Assembly (NCBI GenBank): GCA_900547275.1
Contig: URGA01000046.1
Span: 1 to 15,454 of the forward strand
DNA length: 15,454 nucleotides
Direction of reading: 5' to 3'
Source of the DNA: an uncultured Oscillospiraceae bacterium
GTDB taxonomy: Bacteria > Bacillota > Clostridia > Oscillospirales > Acutalibacteraceae
Program-made: the position numbers and the translations under genes
Part shown: positions 7,062 through 12,983 of the stretch, one piece after another
How positions within the stretch are numbered: position 1 is the stretch's first letter
Layout: every line of letters begins with the position of its first letter
The notes under the pieces: generated by a model
Database searches by the model: none
What the model was told of the DNA's origin: nothing
Seen by the model: only the letters and a program-made list of their open reading frames with translations

Positions 7062-7490
7062 TTACTTATTCTTGTTACCCGTGAACGGGTCTATGTACTC
7101 TTTGAGTGACACCTGGTCATTTGCAAAATCTTCCTCAAGTTGATTTTGTATGTACTTCTCTATCACTTTTTTGTTTCGACCAACTGTATCTACATAATAT
7201 CCTCTGCACCAAAAATGGCGGTTCCAATACTTATACTTTAAATTTGCGTGTCGGTCGAATATCATCAGCGTACTTTTCCCCTTGAGATATCCCATAAATT
7301 GTGCTACACTTATGTACGGTGGTATTGACACTAAAAGGTGTATATGATCTTTGCACGCTTCTGCTTCTATGATTTCTACGCCTTTCTGTTCGCACAATTT
7401 ACGGATTATTTCTCCGATATCTTTTTTTATTTTTCCATATATCTCTTTTCTCCTATATTTTGGTTCGAATGCGATACTATTCTCAATCAC
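7062..7490 (-). CDS. tnpA: IS200/IS605 family transposase TnpA, N-terminally truncated
   Basis: This is a Y1 (HUH) single-strand transposase. The HUH motif is DHIHLL (His49, His51), and the catalytic tyrosine is probably Tyr113 in EKYIQNQ. Family-typical stretches KYRRKEIYGK, FMGYLKGKS, MIFDRHANLKYKYWNRHFW and RGYYVDTVG are intact. Full-length relatives begin with about 10-20 more residues ending KYHIVFAPKYRR. Here the frame opens only at a GTG (7488-7490), two codons after a stop, and the equivalent stretch reads NSIAFEPKYRR, so the first beta strand is lost or altered. With the other element end also missing, activity is doubtful. A plus-strand terminator lies 6 bases past the stop. Confidence 0.88.
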   Translation of the reverse strand: MIENSIAFEPKYRRKEIYGKIKKDIGEIIRKLCEQKGVEIIEAEACKDHIHLLVSIPPYISVAQFMGYLKGKSTLMIFDRHANLKYKYWNRHFWCRGYYVDTVGRNKKVIEKYIQNQLEEDFANDQVSLKEYIDPFTGNKNK

Positions 7491-7520
7491 ACAGGGCTAT
7501 ATGAATACCGGCACGGCAAA

Positions 7521-7949
7521 ATGCTGATGCACTTGAGATTTATCTTTGAAGCGTTGAGTGATTTAAGCACTCCCGGAGAATATATGCGCTACTATCGCCA
7601 ACTGAGAGGGCTTACCACAAGGCAGCTTGCAGAGAAATTAAACATTGTACCGGCAACAGTTCTCGGCTATGAACAGGGGCGTTTCCCGATACCGTATGAA
7701 ATTTCCGTAGTTGCTACTCAAATGCTGCAAATACCCAAGTCTCTGCTGTTTGATGATTTTTGTGTTTTCATAAGTGCGCCATATACGGAACTATTACATA
7801 AGGTCAGAAAGCGTTATGGCCTTAACCAAGTTGATTTTGCTGAAAATGCCGGTATTTCTCCGAGTATCTATGCGAAATGGGAATCGGGCAGCCGCAGACC
7901 GTCAAGAAAAATGTATCAGCAATTAAAAGTAATCTATCCCGAAATATAA
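7521..7949 (+). CDS. XRE-type regulator with two helix-turn-helix domains, 5'-truncated
   Basis: This DNA-binding protein has two HTH_3-like domains in tandem. The first runs from YMRYYRQLRGLTTRQLAEKLNIVP to QMLQIPKSLLF and the second from VRKRYGLNQVDFAENAGISP to SRKMYQQL. The coding pattern (LYEYRHGK) continues upstream to about 7476, where it merges with tnpA DNA, so the original N-terminus seems to have been lost at the insertion-sequence junction. I give the first Met after the junction. A GGAG at 7575-7578 five bases before the ATG at 7584 may drive an internal start that still contains both HTH domains (121 residues). Related double-HTH proteins occur on conjugative elements near TnpV, as here. 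The DNA target is unknown. It ends at a strong terminator. Confidence 0.7.
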   Translation: MLMHLRFIFEALSDLSTPGEYMRYYRQLRGLTTRQLAEKLNIVPATVLGYEQGRFPIPYEISVVATQMLQIPKSLLFDDFCVFISAPYTELLHKVRKRYGLNQVDFAENAGISPSIYAKWESGSRRPSRKMYQQLKVIYPEI

Positions 7950-7952
7950 CAT

Positions 7953-7991
7953 TGAGCGTGCTCACCCGAAACGGTGGGTACGCTCATTTTT
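7953..7991 (+). terminator. Intrinsic terminator after the XRE gene
   Basis: A 14-bp stem (7953-7966 with 7973-7986, including wobble pairs) with a six-base loop is followed by five T. It begins three bases after the XRE stop codon. Confidence 0.88.
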
Positions 7992-8056
7992 ATCCGCACA
8001 TTCGATTTTCGTGATTACTTATATTACAATAATTGCAAAAATTGAGAGGAGAACCG

Positions 8057-8242
8057 ATGATGAAGCAAAAATACTATCTTGTGCTAAACGATCAGGAACA
8101 TCGGCTTATAATTGAGAGCCTGAACCAATTAAGAAACAAGCTTATTGCTGATGGCAAGTACACCGACGCGGTGGATGAGGTTCTGCTGAAAATCATTAGT
8201 GCAAAACAAAAGAAATTCAAAGTAATTTTCAAGGGGGCGTGA
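8057..8242 (+). CDS. Small conserved protein of clostridial mobile elements
   Basis: This protein of about 60 residues (KQKYYLVLNDQEHRLIIESL at its start) is of unknown function. Similar small proteins are commonly found directly upstream of tnpV on clostridial transposons and conjugative elements. It appears helical, with a basic tail (KQKKFKVIFKG). AGGAG at 8047-8051 supports the ATG at 8057 (five-base spacer) or the adjacent ATG at 8060 (eight-base spacer); an in-frame TTG at 8033 lies upstream of this site and is unlikely. Its stop (8240-8242) lies two bases before the tnpV start, so translation is probably coupled. A role in element regulation is possible but is not shown by any motif I recognise. 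Confidence 0.75.
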   Translation: MMKQKYYLVLNDQEHRLIIESLNQLRNKLIADGKYTDAVDEVLLKIISAKQKKFKVIFKGA

Positions 8243-8244
8243 TT

Positions 8245-8625
8245 ATGGAAAAGTACATTTTTGACGAAAGAAACGGGCTTTGGTATGAACTTCAAGACGA
8301 CTACTATCTACCTTGCTTAAAATTACCTGAAGTAGAACAACAGCCTGTCGGCTTATGGGGACAACGACACTTGCGGTATATCAAGCAAAATCGCAAGGTC
8401 TTTTATCATAATCTGCTGACAAGCGGTAAACTGAACGGTTACCTCTCAGATCTTGACAAACAGGCAGAAGATATGTTTTCTCGTCTCGTAAAGCAAATGG
8501 CAGAGCGCGAAGGTGTAACAGAACGGCTTAAAGCGGAAAACCAAATGGAATGGGTAAGGCAAATGAACAACCTTCGCAGCAGAGCCTCAGAAATCATAAA
8601 CAGCAATTTGATTAACACAATTTAA
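8245..8625 (+). CDS. tnpV: Transposon-encoded protein TnpV
   Basis: This 126-residue protein matches TnpV, a small protein carried by Tn4451/Tn4453-type mobilisable transposons and many clostridial conjugative elements. Hallmarks are the LPEVEQQPVGLWGQRHLRYI block, LLTSGKLNGYLSDLDKQAEDM and VKQMAEREGVTERLKAENQMEWVRQMNNL. It is full length and largely helical. The exact function of TnpV is not established; it is not the recombinase. The ATG at 8245 has GGGGG at 8233-8237 with a seven-base spacer; the GTG at 8239 is too close to this site. No large serine recombinase (TnpX) is in the window, so this is a fragment or relic of a larger element. A terminator follows at 8706. Confidence 0.9.
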   Translation: MEKYIFDERNGLWYELQDDYYLPCLKLPEVEQQPVGLWGQRHLRYIKQNRKVFYHNLLTSGKLNGYLSDLDKQAEDMFSRLVKQMAEREGVTERLKAENQMEWVRQMNNLRSRASEIINSNLINTI

Positions 8626-8705
8626 TACGATCAACACGGTAATTTCATACTTTTTAATAGGTATTGAACTGCATTTTGAGTAACACTTCATATTAAATAA
8701 GCAAT

Positions 8706-8743
8706 CCCTCCTGTCCGGTATGCATCGAACAGGAGGGCTTTTT
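8706..8743 (+). terminator. Intrinsic terminator downstream of tnpV
   Basis: A 9-bp stem CCCTCCTGT/ACAGGAGGG (8706-8714 with 8729-8737) is followed by a T run. It separates tnpV from the convergent surface-protein gene. On the minus strand the T run is poor, so it may work mainly for tnpV. Confidence 0.8.
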
Positions 8744-8772
8744 GCAAATATGCAAAGTAGATTCCTTTAATA

Positions 8773-10332
8773 TTATCTTACTCTTTTTTTCTTGCTGTAA
8801 ACTGTTGTTCCGAGTACGCCTGCTCCGCTTACGAACAGCAGAGCTACCCACAGAAGCATATTGCTGTTATCTCCGGTCTGAGGGCTTGTTGTATCCTTGC
8901 CACCAGTTGGTGTTGTAGTATCAGATTTATCTCCTTCGCTTGGCTTCGCCTGCTCCGATGCTGCTTTCTTAACCTCAAAATTTGCACTGCACTCGCCGTC
9001 GGTATAGACAACAGTTAATTTGTGTGTGCCGACCGAAAGCGTTTTGAGGTAATCGGCTTTTAATGTGATGACGGTAGAACCGGAGACCGCCGTATAATTC
9101 TTCGCGTCAATCAGCGTACCGTCAACCTTAACGCCTGTGAATTTGCTGAAATCGCCGTTTGCACGGAAGGTCAGCGTTCCATCACCGTTCTGCGTCCAAG
9201 CGCCGTTTGCTCCTTCAATGATTTTGTAATCCGAAGCACCTGCCGCAGTAGGCGTCATGGAAAGATCGGTTTCGACCCAGAAGCTCTGGGTGTCATTCTC
9301 ATCGCCTATACGAGTGTACTCCACTTCCCGGCCGTTGATCTTTAGCTTGGCATCGGGGGAGATGTCGGCGGTATAGGCAGTCACATATACGCCGTAGTGA
9401 TAGGTCTTTCCGGTCTCAAAAGCGGTGATCTTGTTAGTATAAATGTCGCCGCCCCACTCCGGCTCTGTGGAAACAATGCCGGTATTCTCATCTAAGCTCC
9501 ACCACTCGCAACGGAATGCATACTGATCGTTTTCAGGCACCGTTCCGGTAAAGACAGGTTTATCGCAGTCCTTAAAGGTCAAGGTTACGTTATTTATTTC
9601 AATAACGGAGATTTCCTTGGTTACTTGCGGGCGAATTGTCTTAACATTCATAGTGAACAAGCCGTCCACGGTTTTAACGACGTTGGCGGTTGCCGATATC
9701 GGGTTCCCGTTTATCGTAACGGAGCAGTTATCCGCAAAGATATATCCGTCTTTTTCTCTCAGCTCGATGGAGTACATATAGTTCTTGCCCTCTTCAAACT
9801 GAGTAATCTTTTTCATGGAAGGCGTATATTTGCTTTCATTGGAATACCAGAACGCAACCGGCTCTCCGTTCTCCATTTCCTCCCAGCATTCATAGGCAAT
9901 CTCATATTGGTCTAATGAAGTGTCCGATACCTGTGCCGTTGCCTGCGGAGCGTCACCCGGACGATAATCGAATTTCACATTCTCGATGTAGGCGTTATCT
10001 ATGGTTGTGTCGCCCTGCGATGTGCCATTTGTAGCGATTACAGCTGGATATACCTTCACCTTAAGGGTTTTTCCGTTATCGTACACGTTGGGAACGGCAT
10101 CGCCATGTCCATAGCTATATTTTTCAACTCCATCGACAATAACTTCACCATAAAAAACAGTGCCATAAGTCGGGAAATAATATCCCTCTTTCGCAGTCAG
10201 GGTTATCTCATATACGTATTCTTTGCCTGCCTCCGGGTATGCATTGCTTGAGAAAGTTTTCCCAACAATTCGTACATCGTCATATTCATTCAAATCCTTT
10301 GTTTTGCTTACTTTCCCGAACTTCATACTCAT
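8773..10332 (-). CDS. Sortase-anchored surface protein lacking its N-terminus
   Basis: This 519-residue extracellular-type protein has three related beta-rich segments, marked by EAGKEYVYEITL (about 35), EEGKNYMYSIEL (180) and ETGKTYHYGVYV (307). An X2-like domain follows at about 368-455 (NGAWTQNGDGTLTFRANGDF, SGSTVITLKADYL, VGTHKLTVVYTDG), then a Ser/Thr-rich linker. The sorting tail has SPQTGD at 483-488, a hydrophobic helix and a KKKR end. Sortases would attach such a protein to the wall. There is no signal peptide: the frame opens at ATG right after a stop codon, without a good ribosome binding site, and the first repeat looks cut. The gene is therefore probably a 5'-truncated relic. The integrase gene ends 89 bases upstream, so insertion or deletion at that site is the likely cause. 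Confidence 0.85.
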   Translation of the reverse strand: MSMKFGKVSKTKDLNEYDDVRIVGKTFSSNAYPEAGKEYVYEITLTAKEGYYFPTYGTVFYGEVIVDGVEKYSYGHGDAVPNVYDNGKTLKVKVYPAVIATNGTSQGDTTIDNAYIENVKFDYRPGDAPQATAQVSDTSLDQYEIAYECWEEMENGEPVAFWYSNESKYTPSMKKITQFEEGKNYMYSIELREKDGYIFADNCSVTINGNPISATANVVKTVDGLFTMNVKTIRPQVTKEISVIEINNVTLTFKDCDKPVFTGTVPENDQYAFRCEWWSLDENTGIVSTEPEWGGDIYTNKITAFETGKTYHYGVYVTAYTADISPDAKLKINGREVEYTRIGDENDTQSFWVETDLSMTPTAAGASDYKIIEGANGAWTQNGDGTLTFRANGDFSKFTGVKVDGTLIDAKNYTAVSGSTVITLKADYLKTLSVGTHKLTVVYTDGECSANFEVKKAASEQAKPSEGDKSDTTTPTGGKDTTSPQTGDNSNMLLWVALLFVSGAGVLGTTVYSKKKRVR

Positions 10333-10359
10333 TCATATTACATCAGGAAAAAAGCAAAA

Positions 10360-10399
10360 TTGTTGTCAATCTGCTGTCCTCGCAGAATTTTTGTTGTCA
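10360..10399. repeat. Direct repeats TTGTTGTCA near the integrase 3' end
   Basis: TTGTTGTCA occurs at 10360-10368 and again at 10391-10399, in the 89-base gap between the integrase stop and the truncated surface gene. Tyrosine recombinases bind repeats at element ends, so this is a candidate attachment or arm region, but no matching second end is visible. Confidence 0.35.
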
Positions 10400-10421
10400 G
10401 GACTCACACCGAGAACCCTTC

Positions 10422-11654
10422 TCAAAAGATGTCCAACTTCGATAAGTTGTTAAATGATTCCTGCTTCTTCTGATCTGTAGCTTCAGCATAGATATCCATC
10501 GTCGTTTCAATGTTGCGATGTCCCATGATATCTTGGATCACTTTTAGATTTGTTTCGTGCTCACAGAGTCTGGTACAAAAAGTGTGTCTTAGATGGTGAC
10601 AAGAAAAATCCGGAAGAATGACCGGCTCACGACGTTCTCTTTTTGCTTTCACAACCTCATCTGAATTGTGGCTGCAAACAATGCGTTTTATGGTTCGATT
10701 TACGGACTGCGGGGTCTGGATTCCACCATAGCGATTGATGAATATAAATCCCTTCATACCATCAAGTTCTGTATCGAATATTCCAGACTCATCTTGTTCC
10801 TCGCGCACCATTTGAAATGCATCATAGACAACATCAAGCATCGGGATCGTGCGGATACCTGCTTCCGTTTTTGGCTTTGAAATCTGCAAGGTGGATGTCC
10901 GGGAATTTCCTACCGGGTAGTAGACAACGCTATGGTTTATGCTGATCTTGCGATTATCAAAATCAAGGTCGTCCCATGTCAATCCTAATACCTCGCCGAT
11001 TCTGCCACCGGTACCGAGCAATACTATAAATAGTGGCCACCAATGGTAATACACCGGATGGTTAGCAATATAATCCATAAAGGATCTCTGCTGCGGCTTT
11101 GTAAGAGCGTGCCGCACACCTCTTGCCTTGTCACTCTCTTTGCTGACTTCCTTCATCACGCCATCCGACGGATTCTTTCTGATAACTTCATCTCGAACCG
11201 CCAGCTGAAAGGTTGGATGCAGCAAAGTATGTACCGAATCCAATGTACCCAATGACAAATCATCTACATTAAGCAGATGGAGGTAGAATTGAAGCACATC
11301 CGAATATTTTACCTCAGCAATTTTCTTCTTGCCAAAAGTGTCTCTGACAAAGCGATCATAGATATAGATGTAATTACTACGGGTAGTCTCCCTTAACTTG
11401 CATTTGGTAGACATATATCTATCAAAGGTGTCGTTTAAGTTTGCTTTTCCCGCAACGTATATATCCAGCCCATCCAACTGATCCTTTATCAGCTGCTTTT
11501 CTTTTTCTCTAAGTGTCGTCAGATCTTGTGCATATATAAACTTACGCCTTCCTAATGGGTCAGTGTAGGTATACATATATCGCTTGTCTGACGCTCTCTG
11601 TACCTCTCCCTTTCTAAGCGCTCTACCACGCTCGTCTTTTCGTGCCTTTGCCAT
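10422..11654 (-). CDS. int: Tyrosine recombinase / integrase (Tn916-like type)
   Basis: This is a 410-residue site-specific tyrosine recombinase. It has an N-terminal AP2-like arm-binding domain (about 8-60), a SAM-like core-binding domain (about 70-170) and a C-terminal catalytic domain. Catalytic residues are visible: Arg218 in TGGRIGE, a likely Lys262 in KPKTEAG, His353 and Arg356 in CHHLRHTF, His379 in MGHRN and the nucleophile Tyr389 in DIYAEAT. It appears intact. I chose the ATG at 11652-11654 because AGGAGGT lies seven bases upstream; the longer frame from 11672 has no such site. The order excisionase-like gene, ribbon-helix-helix gene, int is typical of Tn916-like elements, where int lies at one end. 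No conjugation genes are in the window. The gene ends beside a truncated surface protein, suggesting an element end near 10340-10420. Confidence 0.93.
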   Translation of the reverse strand: MAKARKDERGRALRKGEVQRASDKRYMYTYTDPLGRRKFIYAQDLTTLREKEKQLIKDQLDGLDIYVAGKANLNDTFDRYMSTKCKLRETTRSNYIYIYDRFVRDTFGKKKIAEVKYSDVLQFYLHLLNVDDLSLGTLDSVHTLLHPTFQLAVRDEVIRKNPSDGVMKEVSKESDKARGVRHALTKPQQRSFMDYIANHPVYYHWWPLFIVLLGTGGRIGEVLGLTWDDLDFDNRKISINHSVVYYPVGNSRTSTLQISKPKTEAGIRTIPMLDVVYDAFQMVREEQDESGIFDTELDGMKGFIFINRYGGIQTPQSVNRTIKRIVCSHNSDEVVKAKRERREPVILPDFSCHHLRHTFCTRLCEHETNLKVIQDIMGHRNIETTMDIYAEATDQKKQESFNNLSKLDIF

Positions 11655-11667
11655 ACTGATTACCTCC

Positions 11668-11683
11668 TTCAATATATATTGAA
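11668..11683. promoter_or_regulatory. Perfect 16-bp palindrome ahead of int
   Basis: TTCAATATATATTGAA is a perfect palindrome that abuts the integrase Shine-Dalgarno (11661-11669). It could be an operator for the upstream ribbon-helix-helix protein, or a hairpin that limits int translation. Both are inferences. Confidence 0.45.
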
Positions 11684-11699
11684 AAGGGGCTCACAGCAC

Positions 11700-11870
11700 T
11701 TACTTCTTTTTGGACAAATACTCTTCCAAACTTCGCAAGGCAACTTCTGTCATTGACATATTATGTTTGATGGCATACTCATTTAACTTCTTACGGGTTT
11801 CATCCGACATACGGATTGTTATGGTTGCTCTTTTTGCATTATCCTTCTTCGGTCGTCCCATTCGTGTCAT
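11700..11870 (-). CDS. Small ribbon-helix-helix (CopG/Arc-type) protein
   Basis: This 56-residue protein begins MTRMGRPKK, then RATITIRMSDETRKKLNEYA (a beta strand followed by helix A) and SMTEVALRSLEEYL (helix B), the standard ribbon-helix-helix plan for a dimeric DNA-binding protein. GGAGGT lies five bases ahead of the ATG at 11868-11870. It has its own strong promoter at 11895-11923 and stands 45 bases upstream of int on the same strand, so it is co-transcribed with the integrase. Likely roles are autoregulation of int or an accessory part in recombination; nothing in the sequence decides. The palindrome at 11668-11683, between this gene and int, is a plausible operator. Short, but the coding evidence (fold pattern, site, promoter) is good. 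Confidence 0.8.
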   Translation of the reverse strand: MTRMGRPKKDNAKRATITIRMSDETRKKLNEYAIKHNMSMTEVALRSLEEYLSKKK

Positions 11871-11894
11871 ATGCTACCTCCAAACACTGTGTAT

Positions 11895-11923
11895 ATTATA
11901 CTTATTGTAAGACAGAAAGTCAA
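11895..11923 (-). promoter_or_regulatory. Strong sigma-A promoter for the RHH-int pair
   Basis: On the minus strand TTGACT (11918-11923) and TATAAT (11895-11900) are exactly 17 bases apart, in the 107-base gap after the excisionase-like gene. The -10 lies about 25 bases before the ribbon-helix-helix start. Confidence 0.8.
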
Positions 11924-11977
11924 TACCTCGTGCGCTCTTCGTCCCCATATTATTCGGAAATTCATATTACTAACCCT

Positions 11978-12187
11978 TCAGCATTCACGGAATGTCTCAA
12001 GAAACTTCTCGAAAATCTCGCAGTTGACCAGTGCTATTCCGTCAATTTTATAAACCGCCTTGGCTTCTTTTGCCAGTGCCTGAAACTTTGTCAATCCAAG
12101 ACTGTACTTTTCGGCTCCTTCTTTATACCTGACAAATTTCTTTGCATATTGTTTTGTCTTCTCAGCATCTTTTCGTTGATATCCCAT
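11978..12187 (-). CDS. Excisionase-like small winged-helix protein
   Basis: This 69-residue basic protein has the pattern of Tn916-type excisionases and the related DUF6462-like family: VRYKEGAEKYSLGLTKFQALAKEAKAVYKIDGIALVNCEIFEKFLETF, that is, a helix-turn-helix (EGAEKYSLGLTKFQALAKEA) followed by a wing (AVYKIDGIALVN) and a final helix. Such proteins bend DNA at element ends and favour excision by the integrase. AGGAGG with a nine-base spacer supports the ATG at 12185-12187. It is the first gene of the module, 107 bases ahead of the ribbon-helix-helix gene, which has its own promoter, so its dose relative to int may be controlled separately. Upstream lie a candidate promoter and an 11-bp repeat array. 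Confidence 0.75.
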   Translation of the reverse strand: MGYQRKDAEKTKQYAKKFVRYKEGAEKYSLGLTKFQALAKEAKAVYKIDGIALVNCEIFEKFLETFREC

Positions 12188-12300
12188 TATTCGGTTCCTC
12201 CTTTATCTTAAAAATCAGCGAACATCGCTAACGATATTAATTTCTTCCTTAGGACAACCGCCCGGTATGTTTATCCCCGTTCATAATTGTTGATATAGGG

Positions 12301-12329
12301 ATTATACCGTCTAATTTTGTAGATTTTTC
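12301..12329 (-). promoter_or_regulatory. Candidate regulated promoter for the excisionase-like gene
   Basis: TATAAT on the minus strand (12301-12306) lacks a recognisable -35: the position 17 bases upstream (12324-12329) reads GAAAAA and lies inside the tandem repeat array. A good -10 with a poor -35 covered by repeats is typical of activator-dependent promoters. The leader to the start codon would be about 105 nt and contains a small stem (12217-12229) followed by a T run. Confidence 0.5.
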
Positions 12330-12355
12330 CGAGATTTTCCGTAGAATTTTCGTAG
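12312..12355. repeat. Four tandem 11-bp repeats
   Basis: Four contiguous imperfect 11-bp units start at 12312, 12323, 12334 and 12345. On the minus strand they read CTACAAAATTA, CTCGGAAAAAT, CTACGGAAAAT and CTACGAAAATT. The 11-bp pitch and the conserved CTACG plus A-rich half resemble binding arrays of PhoB/OmpR-type proteins, or integrase/excisionase arm sites. They overlap the -35 region of the xis-like promoter. Confidence 0.7.
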
Positions 12356-12456
12356 TCGGTCGCAAGTTTAGACAAGAACAAACAACAAAATGCTGTATAA
12401 TGTCAAATTTTACCGCCCTTTGAATACTGCACCGTAAGAAAAGACTTTATGGCTCA

Positions 12457-12504
12457 AATAAATAGGGGAAACGACCTGCTATCAGGTCGTTTCCCCTATT
12501 TATT
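12457..12504. terminator. 22-bp perfect hairpin, bidirectional terminator
   Basis: The arms 12457-12478 and 12483-12504 are perfectly complementary over 22 bp with a CTAT loop. T-rich ends flank both sides. The stop codon of the winged-helix gene lies inside one arm (12500-12502). It insulates the regulator gene from the integrase module. Confidence 0.85.
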
Positions 12505-12916
12505 CCGTAATATCCTCAAAACAAAAGCCAACTTCTCGAACACAACGGATAGCAGAAGGTAAGCTGAGTGCTATCTCACGAAATTTTCTGCGCAGGCCGT
12601 ATACATGACAGCTTACCGCATTGGCTTCATTTCCCATTGGATCTTCTCCCCATACAGCCTCATAAAGCTGCCTGTATGACAACACCCGCCCTTCATACAA
12701 GGCCAGTCGGTAAAGTAGTTCATACTCTTTTGTTGTCAGTAATACCTCCTGCTGATTATAGTATACCTTTCTTTTTCCTGTGTCAATTATGAGGTGGTTA
12801 AAAATCAATGTCGGTTCAACTACCATTTCAATCAGCTTCAAATCAGGATGACGCTCCAAAATCTTTGAAATTTCCTCTAAAGCAACATTATCCTGGTCTG
12901 ATAGTTCCAAAATCAC
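12500..12916 (-). CDS. Orphan winged-helix (OmpR/PhoB-type) regulator without receiver
   Basis: This 138-residue protein has a C-terminal OmpR/PhoB-type winged-helix domain: the four-strand platform LIIDTGKRKVYYNQQEVLLT (43-61), KEYELLYRLALYEGRVLSYRQLYEAVWG (63-90), the recognition helix AVSCHVYGLRRKF (100-112) and the wing IRCVREVGFCFE. The N-terminus is only about 35 residues, too short for a phospho-receiver, and no Asp phospho-site is visible. The GTG at 12914-12916 is the first standard start after a stop codon, but the best ribosome binding site (AAGGAAGG at about 12934-12941) fits better with an ATC about 12 bases further upstream, which would add IKRI before VILEL. It sits after the terminator of the surface-protein gene and may control its neighbours; the 11-bp repeats at 12312-12355 are a candidate target. 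Confidence 0.82.
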   Translation of the reverse strand: MILELSDQDNVALEEISKILERHPDLKLIEMVVEPTLIFNHLIIDTGKRKVYYNQQEVLLTTKEYELLYRLALYEGRVLSYRQLYEAVWGEDPMGNEANAVSCHVYGLRRKFREIALSLPSAIRCVREVGFCFEDITE

Positions 12917-12944
12917 AATTCGTTTGATAGTCCCACCTTCCTTC

Positions 12945-12974
12945 TAAAACAGCCGCCATCTGTCTGATGGCGGC
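12945..12974 (-). terminator. Intrinsic terminator after the second surface-protein gene
   Basis: The stem GCCGCCATC/GATGGCGGC (12952-12960 with 12966-12974), with a five-base loop, leads into TGTTTTAG on the minus strand. It lies about ten bases past the surface-protein stop. The T run is short, so some read-through into the winged-helix gene is possible. Confidence 0.75.
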
Positions 12975-12983
12975 CGTAAAATG

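Larger units (their letters stand above)
6922..7490 (-). mobile_element. IS200/IS605-type insertion sequence remnant
   Basis: The element carries a tnpA on the minus strand and a hairpin-rich non-coding end on its 3' side. The first palindrome (6922-6944, 11-bp arms around one base) begins inside the hydrolase stop codon. More hairpins follow at 6951-6965 and 6978-6994, then a terminator at 7025-7056. Such subterminal hairpins are what IS200/IS605 transposases recognise on single-stranded DNA. No accessory tnpB is present. The opposite end, beyond the tnpA start, is missing: there is no hairpin there, and the sequence passes directly into an XRE gene. The element is therefore probably immobile. 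The exact boundaries are inferred. Confidence 0.75.
10360..12355 (-). mobile_element. Integration/excision module (int, RHH, xis-like)
   Basis: The module comprises the tyrosine recombinase, a small ribbon-helix-helix protein, an excisionase-like protein and their promoters, all on the minus strand. It sits between two sortase-type surface genes. There are no transfer or replication genes, so it is either one end of a larger element or a decayed remnant. The limits given are the direct repeats near int and the 11-bp repeat array; true ends are not visible. Confidence 0.5.

Noticed and set aside
10395..10422. GGTTC and GAGTCC on the minus strand, resembling a tRNA T-arm as an integration target
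   Set aside because: The pieces are not arranged as a T-loop and no acceptor or anticodon stem can be drawn.
12373..12401. TATAAT on the plus strand at 12396-12401
   Set aside because: No acceptable -35 at 16-18 bases and no plus-strand gene downstream.
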